64,000 nt of DNA, from positions 7,596,545-7,660,544 of the forward strand of contig OX336336.1 of assembly GCA_946902875.1 (NCBI GenBank). The letters run 5' to 3'. The notes under the pieces were generated by a model that saw only the letters and a list, made by a program, of their open reading frames with translations, did no database searches and was not told the origin of the DNA. Shown in pieces: positions 35,801 to 47,800 of this stretch. This DNA is from Nematopogon swammerdamellus. Taxonomy: Eukaryota; Arthropoda; Insecta; Lepidoptera; Adelidae. Position 1 is the first letter of the stretch; the number at the start of each line of letters is the position of its first letter. Both the position numbers and the translations under genes were made by a program.

Positions 35801-38800
35801 TATTGTACCTACAAAGTAAATACAACATTTGTTTATTATATCTTATTTTCTATAGAAATACTCTTAGTTTTAATAATCGACATTATTTCATATTATTCTA
35901 AAATAACGATCGATTTTTTATATTTGTGGATACATTGTCCCATCACTAAACAACCTTGAATCATTCGTGCCCCGCGGATTCCGATGTATGTTGATAACCC
36001 ATCACGGATTTTTAGCGTAAATGAAAGAATTTATGTTTGTGGGGAAAATTTTGAAGGATAAATGGGAAAGTTAAAAAATAATAATTTTAAGTGCATCATG
36101 TGACGTATCAAATGAAAGGACTCTTCGAAAATATATGAAAATCGAGCGTCCACCCTCTTATCTCTGAAACTACTGAGTCAAAAAATTTTAAAACAATCTG
36201 GGAAAATAGGGCCTCTCTTATAGTTCACAGGAAAACCTAAACAAAAATCTTAAATTATCCAAACGAATTTGTCTATCTATTCTCCTGAATTTATTGTATA
36301 TATTTTTGGTTTTTTATTGTCTATATACATATTTTTATTATATTATGCTTTCTTCATACCTGCTATATTCTCAAGTGTCAGAATCTTAAATTTTGCACTG
36401 TTACTCATGTAATTTTTTTTTAATGCAGCGGGGATGGAAATTCCAGCCGCACTAAAGAAAAACCGCTCGAGAGAGACAGACAAATTCAGATTGAGAGGTC
36501 GGTACTTTAGCTTAAGAACTCTCTTTAAGTGTTTTTTTATTTTATATAATTTACAGAGTGATTTATCAAAATCTAAATAGATTCCAAAAAAGAATGGTGT
36601 GGAAATAACAAAAAAAGAGAATTGCACACCCTCCAAACGTATGGAGAACTCAGAATATTTTTTCTCCACCATATCTCTAATTTCGCCACCATTATTTTTT
36701 TTGGAATTTACTTTGTTTTTTTATACAGATTAACCCCCTGAAAGGACCTGCATGGTCAAAAATTCACTATGTTTATTGAAATTTCAGCCATAGTGATCTT
36801 TTGTGTTGCATGAATTTAATAGTGCTTGAATTGAGCTGTTTAAAAATTTGTTTTATATTGCAAGGTGGTTGGTCTTCTTGAAATGATTCTTGACCTGAAT
36901 TGGAAGAACCAGAATTCTAACAGGAAATATTTTTCAAAGATATTTTTGCAAATGCTGGAAAAAATAAGACTTATTTAAAATATTTTGAATTAGTTTCAAA
37001 CGCTTAAATAAGAATCATCACCAGCTCTACTAATAACCGAATCGGAAGAACCAGAATTCTAACATAAAATATTTTCAAAAACATTGCAAATGCTTGTAAA
37101 AAATGTTTAGTTTAAAAGATAAAATTAATGAAAAATATTTGGAATTAGTATTGAAGGCTTGGATAAGAATCATCACCAGCTCCTATACACTAACACTTAT
37201 TTTAGAACTTCTATGAATTTCATATCACATCTTATTTATCTAGTACAAAATAATTCATAACCTCAACCTGGTGCTCATAATATGTTATTAAATGTTTTTT
37301 ATTTTATTTAATATTTATTACTGAACTTTCATTTATGTAGCTTTTAAAACATTTAGTTTAGTTAAAGCATTTATTTGTTGTCCATTGTATATGTGTATGT
37401 ATGAAAATTATGATATTATTTATATTTTTAGCTACAGTTTTTTTTTAATTTTGATTATATTAATCTTTAAATGTATAAATATATTGGGCATGAAATTAAC
37501 AAGAACTCCATCAATTCTCACAAACAAAGATACATTTTTTTAAAGATAAATGATCACATTGTCAGGTACAAAGAGAGACTGGTACGCGTGCACGCCAAAC
37601 TGTGTCAGCTGACCGGCACCAAGATGCCTTCCGAGGCCAAGGTGAGCCTGGAACCGCGCGCAGGGAGGCCGCAGGGGCCCACACTGAAGCTCGAGGGCTG
37701 GATCAACAAGAAGGTGTGTATTTTTAGGGTCCCGTCGCAAAATGCGAAAAAAGGGACCCTTATGGGATCGCTCTGGTGTCTGTCTGTCTGTCTATGTCAT
37801 GTCATTCTATAGGTATTTTGAAGGCAATTTCAAAAATATATAACTTTGCTATAATCAATGAGTTTACTTTAACAAATATTTCATTTAAAAGTTGACAAAA
37901 AACTGCACTTTTGTCGCCGAACTTTGACCTATTAAGGGTTGTTTGAAAATTCTGAAAAAAAATAAACAATATAGGTACTCTTATGTAGTTGTGCACAAAA
38001 CTATTCATTTTCTTCAAAATGTCACACATTTGGAGATAAAGTTAAAGTCTGAACAGCCAAAATTTCAATTTTTCGCGTGACTTTTTGGTGACAGCTCAAG
38101 CCACCGATAACCTAGCGTTGTGATTGATAGCTTAAAATCATCCTGAGAAGTAACGAAATGTAGCAAAGAAAACCGCATGTAAATCGATGAAGTGGTTCTC
38201 GAGTTATAAGAATATTTCATATATATTACGTACGAGTACGTTACACGGTGGGTCACCTGTAGAAATTTCGCTTTATTTATTGTCAGCCTCGGTAGCTCAG
38301 TTGTTTTTTTTATGTAATCCGGTATGAGTGGCTGAGTCGGAGGGGCCAAAGCACATGCTCCGACCAGCCAGTATCACCTTCGAGAAGGTAGGTGCCATAC
38401 CGGAGACTTCCCTGGATTGCGGTTAAACAGCTCCTCCGAGTACTCAATATATGGCAAAATAATAATTAAGTTGGTAGTAGGAGATATGGATGAAATGAAT
38501 TGTAAATAAATGAAATGAAAATATTTATTAACACATAAAATCATACAGTGCAATAAAGGAGGCTCCTGCACTCGACAGTTTCTGTCTCGTAGAAAAACTT
38601 TTTTATTAAACAAAGTGGCATATCCCATATTTTTGTGAAAACTCCATTCAAATTGGTGTTTCATTCAAACTCCATTCAAACTAGTTTACGTGATGAGTGC
38701 ACAAACATGCAAATAAAGTTAGACTTGATGCTATTTATCATGTAAAGTGTATGCCGAGTAATTGTTAGTTAGCCAGTCAGTGTCAGAGAGGTGCCATGTC

Positions 38801-41800
38801 AGTCTTTCCTTTGGTCGTGCCGGCTACATTGACCTGGATGGAAAACATGTATAATTTTTATAGCCGTTTTCTTCGACCGACATTCGTTCAGTGTTCGTGT
38901 ACCAATCAAAACGGGTTGATCCCTTCCAGCTAAATATGTACATAAAGGGATGAAACTACAATTTCAAGTGGAATCCGAACCACAGCCAGCCGAACCATGG
39001 TCGTACGGCTACCCATCCAAAGTCCGACCGCACCCTGGTATAAAATATAATTAGATGAAAGCGAAGCAGTGCGGTTACGGGACCCTCGGCACGTGAACAA
39101 GGTTCACTTGACCACTTTTTTTCATCATAGCACAACAAATTGTTTTTACTTTTTAGGGTTCTGTACAGCACGGGACCCTATTACTGAGCCTACGCCATCT
39201 GCCCGTCCGTCCCTCCGTCCTACCTTTTACCTTTTTTTTTAACTGTATCTTTTGAACAGTGATAGGTAGGCCGTGAAAATTTTCACAGAATATGTGTTAT
39301 TATGGCGGATATAGTAAATACAAGAAACATGTATTTTTCTTCAAAACTGTTTTGTTTTTGCTCTATTGTGAAAATGGTAATACATGCAAGCGTCAAACTT
39401 GGTGTGATTATAGCACAAACTCTAAAGTAAAGTAATAAATCATTTAAACGGGCCAATTACGTGGTGCTCCTGACTCCTCGGTGCGCGAGTCAGACTCGCT
39501 CTTGGTCATTTTTCTTTTTTTTTTTTTTTATGGGAAGCTCGACATATGGCGCGCACCAGACGCAAAGGTATAGTCCGACGGCGCGCACGGGCATTCGGAT
39601 ATTTACGGGGGCTGCGAATACCATGTCGGTCGGCTGGGTGCACCTTCACGTTTGCCTTTTTTCTTCTTTGTGTATGTTGTGTTGCCTACTTGTTATTGTT
39701 TTGGTTAGTGAAGTATTATATTTTATTATTTATTTGTTTGTTTACTATTACAGTAAATTCTTAATTTGAATATTTTTATATTGATGTTTTGATTTCTGTA
39801 TTGTGTGCTATTCTTTAAAATCTGCAGCCCGACCGTGGTAATTTTACTCGATCGACGAGTTCGAGCAAAATGAACGAGTAGGCATAATTGGTACCGTCGT
39901 AGCTGTCAAATGTACAAGTGAGTGAGTGCACGAAACGGTCACGTGGTCTACTCGAACTCGAACGTCGATCTACCACATTTTGACAGTTATTGGTACCGTC
40001 GTACGAAATGTGAGCTCGAACTTCGAGTCATTTTGACGTATACGCTCACTCAAACACTCGATTGATCTTGATCAACTTTTGCGATAGTTTAGTAAATCTC
40101 AAAGTTGGTTACATGTTAAATTAACGATTCCTTTCATTGAATTTAGTGGAAAGGTATTTAAATATGTATTATTTTATTTATAAGTTGTTCATTCCTTTAT
40201 TTAATTTAAGTATTTACCCAAATAATATAGATAAAAAATACAAGTAGGTACCTAAGTACCTATCACTAAAATAAAATAAGAATAAAGTCTGTACCTAGGT
40301 ACATACATACATACATCACATCATACATATCACACGCTATATCCCGACCATCATCCCGACAATCGGGGTAAGCAGAGTAATCGGTGTTGTGCTACACATG
40401 ACCTAACCTAACCTAACCTAACTACATCAAGCAGCAAGTAAGGCATGCAGACCCACCTCCTGCATGACTCGGTGGAAGGACCGTGACAATGTGACAGGTG
40501 GCTAGCCTGTCGCCCTTTAGCACGGCATCGTGTCCTTATCCCTTAGCCGCCTTTTATGACATGCACGGGGAGAGATGCAGTGGGGCTATTCTTATTAATA
40601 CCGACCGGCCCACACGCACGGTAACGTAGTTAGTGCGTAATAAAGTCTTGTGTTCTAAGTACACGTCTCATATCAATTTGTCAGTACATACCTAAGTATG
40701 TACCTACCTATGTAACTAATTTATAGGTGACCGGTAGTGGAGCTATAATGTATAACCAAATATGGTAATAATAGGTAGGTACATACAGAAGTTATTTATT
40801 TTTAGATAGTTACAGTGGGTGGCCAAATTATTAGACTCACCACACTTAATGTCATAGTTATCAATACAAATTTGCTCTGGGGAAAAAAAATTCCACGTCC
40901 TAAACCTTTGAACCTAAACTATTGCAACTAGGTATTTTTTATTACTGATATATTTGGCATACACCTACGTTACCATTTTCAACCTATGAACATCGACTTA
41001 ACTTAGAGACAAAGTTGAAAATCGAAATGTTTTAATTCTATACATAAATTATTTAAATGATATGAAAATAAATAATCGGTATTTATAAATTTGTCTCCAA
41101 GTTAAGCCGACTTTCATTGGATTAAGGTGTAAATGTAGGTTTATGGCAAATATATCAGTAATAAAAAATACCTAGTTGCAATAGTTTAGGTTCAAAGGTT
41201 TAGGAGGTGGCATTTTTTTTCCAAGATCAAATTTGTATTGATTACTATGACATTAAGTGTGGTGAGTCTAATAATTTGGCCACCCACTGTAGGTATCTAC
41301 AGCAATGTATTACCCGTCGGAATATCTATACAGGCATTATAGGCTAGGCACCTCGCCTCGAATAAATGCGCTTCCCCCGCACTTCACCGCGGTCTCGCCT
41401 CGTTAGTACCGTTATCGGGGTATTTTTGTGGCTAGGTAATATGGCTGGAGGAAGGGCGGAGGGTTGAGGGGAAGAGATTCAAAATGAATGTCGTCATCAC
41501 TCACACAGCTGGCTGACCGACAACCAACATCGTGTGTGTTGCCACGATGTAATTTTTACTAATACTAAATAGCTACTCTTAAATATCGGGGTGTCCAATT
41601 TATACTCGTTTTTCAACTTAGTCAATACTCTTTTTCTCTTTTAATTAACATAAACATTCTGAAAAATAGTATACATACCATATTGACCGTTTGATACCTA
41701 GCAAAATGAGCGCTTTGCATTCTAGGTAGCATAATACATTTAGTAAAAAATTTTTAATAGTGGCAAGACTGGTAGATCGACACTCGATCGAGAATTCGTC

Positions 41801-44800
41801 ACTTGGTCGACACTCGCATACGTACTCACCTGCACGCCGGTACCAAAATAATTTGCCTCGTGCGACCGATCGAGTCGAGCGCAGCTCGAACTCGTCGTGC
41901 GAGTAAAATTAGCACGGTAGGGGTCCTGGACCCATCTGAATATCGGCTGATAGATCACATTGTGCAATGAACATGTGCTGAGATGATATCATATTGTAAT
42001 TTATTAATTGAAAAAAAAATCAAAATATTTTCTGCTTTTTTTATTTATTTATTGATGATGACAATTTTTTTTTTTTTTTTTTTATGGAAACTGACACGGT
42101 TGGCTGCATCACCTACAACGTCCGTGATGTCAGCCCATAACACCGGGTGAACTAGGTGCCATGTCAGTGCTTCCCCCTTTGATCGTGCCGGCTACACTGA
42201 ACTGGTCGGAAAACACAAACTATTTACATAGCCGTTTTTGACCGACGTTTCATTCAGTGTGGTGGTACCAACCCGGGCGGGTTAAACCCTACCACCAAGT
42301 AAAATTAGGAGGGAAGGGACCTACAGTTACAATAAATGTGACAATAAATGTTATTTTCTTTTTCTTTGTTTCAAAGGTGCCTATTGGGGCTCCGCTGCCG
42401 TTCCCAGACTTCCATGATGTGGTGCGATGCGTGAGAGAAGCAAACGACGAGGATAAGATGGGCTGGGGCGAGATGGAGATTATGGAGGAAGGTCTGTTCA
42501 TCATTTTCTTGATTAGTTTTTAGCATTCCGTAGTAAACCCAGGAACTATTAGTTATGCTATAATTTCTGTCTGTCCGTCCGCCCGTCTGTCTGTCTAGAG
42601 CCCTTTAGAGCTCAAACTATACAAAACCATAAGCTTAAGATTCACATGTAAATTGCATTTCTTTTTTCCTAAGCCGGGTGTAGTGTACTAAAATTGGTTG
42701 TTTATTTCGGGGGACTCCGGCTCTACATATGTAAAGGTGACCAGAAATATAAAAACAATTTCCATAAGGCACATTTAGCCAAGTATTAGAACAAGATAAC
42801 AATAAGTATATCTAATATATTTTGTATTTATTGGATTTAAAATGGCCACGCAAGAATCATAATTTTTTACTACAAAAATCAAAGTAAAATATATACATTT
42901 CAACGAGAATAAATTTGGATACATTTTATCCGAATGCGATAGGTACTGAGTTTGTTGACTCTATGTATTATACTAAAACTAATTTGACGATTTTTAGAAA
43001 TCTTTTCTGTGTCAACCGATCATCAGAATTTGATTAAACTTAGTACAAGCAAATATAACTATACGGGACACAGGATAGGCTAAATAAACTTCATTTGCAG
43101 TTTCGCTAAGATGTGGCTCTCATACAAACCGAATAGTTCCGCGCACCGAAATAAAGTTACGGTTGCGGGCTTACTTACTTTATTCTTTTTAAATACGAAT
43201 TTCACGCGAGCGAAGCTGCGGGCAAAAGCTATATACAGGGTGTTCGGCACATCGACCGACAATTTTTTTTTGTAGGTAAGTGGGGTCATTTGCAACGTTT
43301 TGACCCATGATACCTTTTGTCAGATGTCACGTAGTATCGAGATACGATTTTTTTTTCTTTATTTTTGAAAATTACCAAAATCCCAGCTTTAAATCCTTGT
43401 AACTTTTATGTTTATGATTGTATCAACAAGAAATAAAATGTATTGAATTTTACAATGTATCCTTGTTTTAGAAAAAATATTATTTGATGAAGTTAATACC
43501 ATGAAAAGGTCTTATGAACTCCCAAAGTCCCGAGAACGAGTAAAAATATGACAGAATCTTAATTTATTAATTCATTAAAAAAAAAAACTGACAGCAATGG
43601 ATAGCTCCATTTTCTTTTAAAAAGTTCGCTAGTTTACGACCTTTCCTACGGTTATACCACATGTCATAAAAATAATTCACTATGTGGTCAAAATTAGGGA
43701 CAGAGACAGAATAGAACGACAACACGGGCACTTATCGGTGGTCGCTTATGGATCTATATATATTTAAACCTATAGATCTATGATGTTCAACCCTGGTGAG
43801 ACGACTCCTGCACCGGTGCCTTCCCCGTTCTTGAGTCTTGACCCGCCGGTGAAGATAATAATCTCCCTACCCTTTTACGGGCCTGGAGTCTCAGCTATAA
43901 AAAATCATTCATAGTTTCCATTCAATTCAATGTAGCCATCACGGACTACAATGAACTGAACGAAAAATGGTAGAGCCAAAAGGTGTTACTATTTAAATTT
44001 TAAAATTGTAAATTTAACTTTGCTCTTTTCAGCCGATACGGTTGCATCTTCTGGCGATGAAGAAATATTTGCTCGTCCTCATTTTCCAGGTTTAGAGGTT
44101 TCCAGTGAAGAATTTTCGCCTATAAAAAATTTTGGCCTCTGTGAGTTGTGTGCAGTACAGCAGTTTTGTAGTGAAACATTTTGGGTTTTGTAGGAAATTT
44201 GAAGAAAACACCAAAATACTATAAACCTTTAACTAAGAATGCATATTTTATGTCATGTTCCTCCTTATAATTTTACATAACATTTTGCCCAACGGGATCT
44301 TAATTTGGTATTTTCTTTTTCAGTCTCAGTTTTGATAATCTATCCAGGGTCTCGGTTCGACCTGATTTGTTTGCCATCACAGGAGTCCTCATTAAATATC
44401 TAGGTCTTTTTTTAACTGACAACCGTAAAGGGCATTTTTATATTTTAATTAATATTTAAAAAAATTAAAACAGACTCTCCTAAACATATTAAACACCTTT
44501 TGCTAAGAAACTATATTTCTATTTCTAACAATTACTGAGATAATAATTGTAAAAGTTTATCAAAGTTTAAATTCATAAGGAACACGCGGTTGGGTACGTA
44601 ACTTCGCACATTATCTGTGCTACACGGCGGGTTGACACACATTAATAATTTCTTTGGGCTTACAATTTCAATAACGCGCATCAGCTGATCGGAAGTTGGA
44701 GAACGTGCGTAGGTACTTACGTATGTATGGAGCCCTCACTGCCGCCTCCGCGCTGCCGTCGCGCCTCTGGCGCGCTGCGCCGCGCCGGGGAGGCGAATGC

Positions 44801-47800
44801 ACATTTTGTTTCGTATCCTGAAGCATCCTGAAGCGAAGTCTGCATCCCGCGCAACTATTGGCTAATCGTGGCGAGCGCACGTTGGAATTTTTTTTTTCAT
44901 TGGTAGTACGCCACCGCCGCTGCCGCCGGTACGCAAGGCCGAAGAACAGGCCGAAATTCCTTTCTATTCTGAGACGGGGTGGGCGGGGGTGGAGGGTAAT
45001 ACCTATGCAATGTCCGCTCAGCTGATAGCGCGACCATCACCACAGAGATATGGCCGCGCGCGCCGCCGCGCCTTGCCGCCTACCCGAAATTGTGCCAAGG
45101 TCAAAGTTCAGTAACCGTTGGTGCATTCCGAACTTTAATAAACTTTCACAATTATTATCTCGGTAATTATTAGAAATAGAAACATAGTTTCTTAGCAAAA
45201 GGTGTTTAATATGTTTACGAGAGTATGTTTGTATTTTTTTTTATTTAATAAAATATAAAAATGCTACCCCCTTTTTTATAATTTTAATATTATCTATTTC
45301 CGATACAGAACATCCCCTTTACGGTTCGTCAGTTAAAACAAAAGACCTCATATAACTTCAAAAAAAGCTCAGTAGCATTTTTTCCTAGTACTCATGTTTT
45401 TATAAAAATATTTATTTTTTATACAAAAGGGTCCGGTCACGAACGAAGGGAAGCACTGACATGGCACCTAGCTCACCCGGTGTTATGGGCTGACATCACC
45501 GATGTTGTAGGTGATGTGTGTCAGTTTCCATAAAAAAATAAAAATAAAAAAGGGTCCATGCTAAAACCATGCCCAACAACGGAAACTAACCTTTTAATGG
45601 TGATTATCTCTGAAAATATGTGCCCTAGAAAATAAATAATACTAATATTTTTTTGCTTATTCAACGTGGAAGCACCCCAAAGTAAGCAAATCCGATAGAA
45701 CTACACCCAGTATATAAATATTTGGTATTGTATGTTTTACTATAATTTGGTGGAGGTTTTTTTATTTTAACTCCTTTTAAAGTACTCTGAACTAATCGAA
45801 GTTTTCGTGTGTTCCTAAAGCTCGAGACCTGTTCAGCCGTTGCGGCAAGAAACTTCAGAAGCGCCGACAGTTGAACGAGTGGCGCATCGCCGCCTCGAGG
45901 ATCGAGGCCACCGCAGACCCCGCGACGGAGTCGCCGGAACTGCAGCATAAGCTAGAGGAGAACAAGAAGATAGCAGCTAAGAAGGAAATTGATGTTATCA
46001 ACAAGTAAGTAGGAAACACTTTGTTTCTCTAAATATGTTTTTATTGTTTTGCAAAGGTATGTGTATAACAATGCGGTTTGCGGTGGTAGAGAACTTCCTA
46101 CTAAGACAGCATAATAATACAAAATAAAACATAATAGTACAGCATACTGTACTTAAGAATAAATTTAGAAGTGCTTTCGATGCAGTATAATGTTTTAGGA
46201 TTATTTTAGTTTTTAAGTAATAATTTGTGTAAGTAATGTTTTTTTGTAACTATGTATTTGGTTTTCATGATTTGTGTTATGTTTTCGTATTTTTTTTCGT
46301 TGTCTTATCTACTATATCTATACATAAATGTGCAAACTTGTAATTGGTGTCCTGTGAATTGTATTTGTATGTTTATATTTAAGTCCTTACACTGTAAGTT
46401 TACGGCAATAAATAAAAAAAAATTATATATATATAAAAATAATACACATAGCTTTCTTGTGAAAGGATAAGAAAGCTAAAACAATCTGATGGGCAGAGAA
46501 GGGAAAATTGAACGAGAAGGAAGCTTGCATAATAATATGGTCTCCTGTCGGTTTTTTTTATGTAACCTGTAACCTGGTATCAGCCCATAACACTTTGGTG
46601 AACCAGATGCCATTGCTTCCCTTTGGGCGTGCCAATAACCACTTCCGCGTTCCGCCGACTTTTCAGTCAGTGCAGTTGTATTAATCTGGAGAGACTGACG
46701 AAATTGATGGCTTCCCGCTTAGGTCCCTCTATATCTGCAATGGCCTCTGTACCGTGTGGGGCCGGTACTTTAAAAGAATAGCCCCACTGCATCTCTCCCC
46801 GTGTATGTCGTAAAAGGCGACTAAGGGATATGACTCCCTTCTTACATTACTAGGTGGTAGGGTTTAGCCCGCCCGGGTTGGTACCACCGCACTGAATGAA
46901 AGGTCGGTCGAAACGGCTATGTAAATAGTTTGTGTTTTCCGTCCAGTTCAGTGTAGCCGGCACGACCGAAGGGAAGCACTGACGTGGCGCCAAGTTCATC
47001 CGGTGTTATGGGCTGACATCATGGATGTTGTAGGTGATGTAGCCAACCGTGTCAGTTTCAATAAAAAAAAAAAAAAAAAATATGTTCAGTAGTCAAACAT
47101 AAAGAAAGCTATATTGTAGTCCTTCCGTCTTTATTGCATCTATATAACATTATCTATGTATAAATCATCATGGTTCGTCTGTGTTGCAGGTATGCAGACC
47201 GGCAAAATGTTTTGAAACTTGAAGCTAAAGAACTTGGTGAAAATGAAATGGAGGAATCTGCACCGTCGAGTGATGACGAAGTTCAAGCTATTGAGGACGA
47301 TAGCAGTGCAAAACCTAAGACAGTTTCCCCATCCAAAGAACACAATATAGTCAATGTGAATGAAGAAACACTAAGACTGAGACCACTTATAGTTGAAGTA
47401 AGAAGTATGAAAGAAATTGAATCCAACTCTCAGTCTAAGGAAACTAAAGATGACTGTATTATGGCAGTGGATATTGTTAAAGAAAATGGGGATTGTAAGA
47501 ATCAGAAAGAAGCCGACAATGCCATGGAAGTTAGTGATGATACCGAGCCAAGAGTACAAACTGAAGACACTACAACACATGGTGATGCTGTGGATACGGT
47601 GTTGGATACAGAGAGTGATTCGGAGCAAATACGACTTGTGTTAAGCGAAGGTGAAGACAGCAATCCAGCCAACAGCAGTAATGATAAACATAGCCTGCTG
47701 CAACAGCGCTCCGATGCTGAAACCATTGCTTCATCGTTGGACCTATCGGACACAGATGCTCCCATTGCGATATCAGATACCCAGGAAAATAGCGGCGATC

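Larger units (their letters stand above)
34821..35990. mobile_element. hAT-like non-autonomous element, 8-bp target duplication TTGATAAC
   Basis: Termini CAGACATCGGAATCCGCGGG and CCCGCGGATTCCGATGTATG are inverted complements (about 28 bp, one or two mismatches) and are directly flanked by TTGATAAC at 34813-34820 and 35991-35998. An 8-bp duplication and C-A-G start are typical of hAT elements. No transposase. Contains a second inverted-repeat element (35039-35578). Confidence 0.8.
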
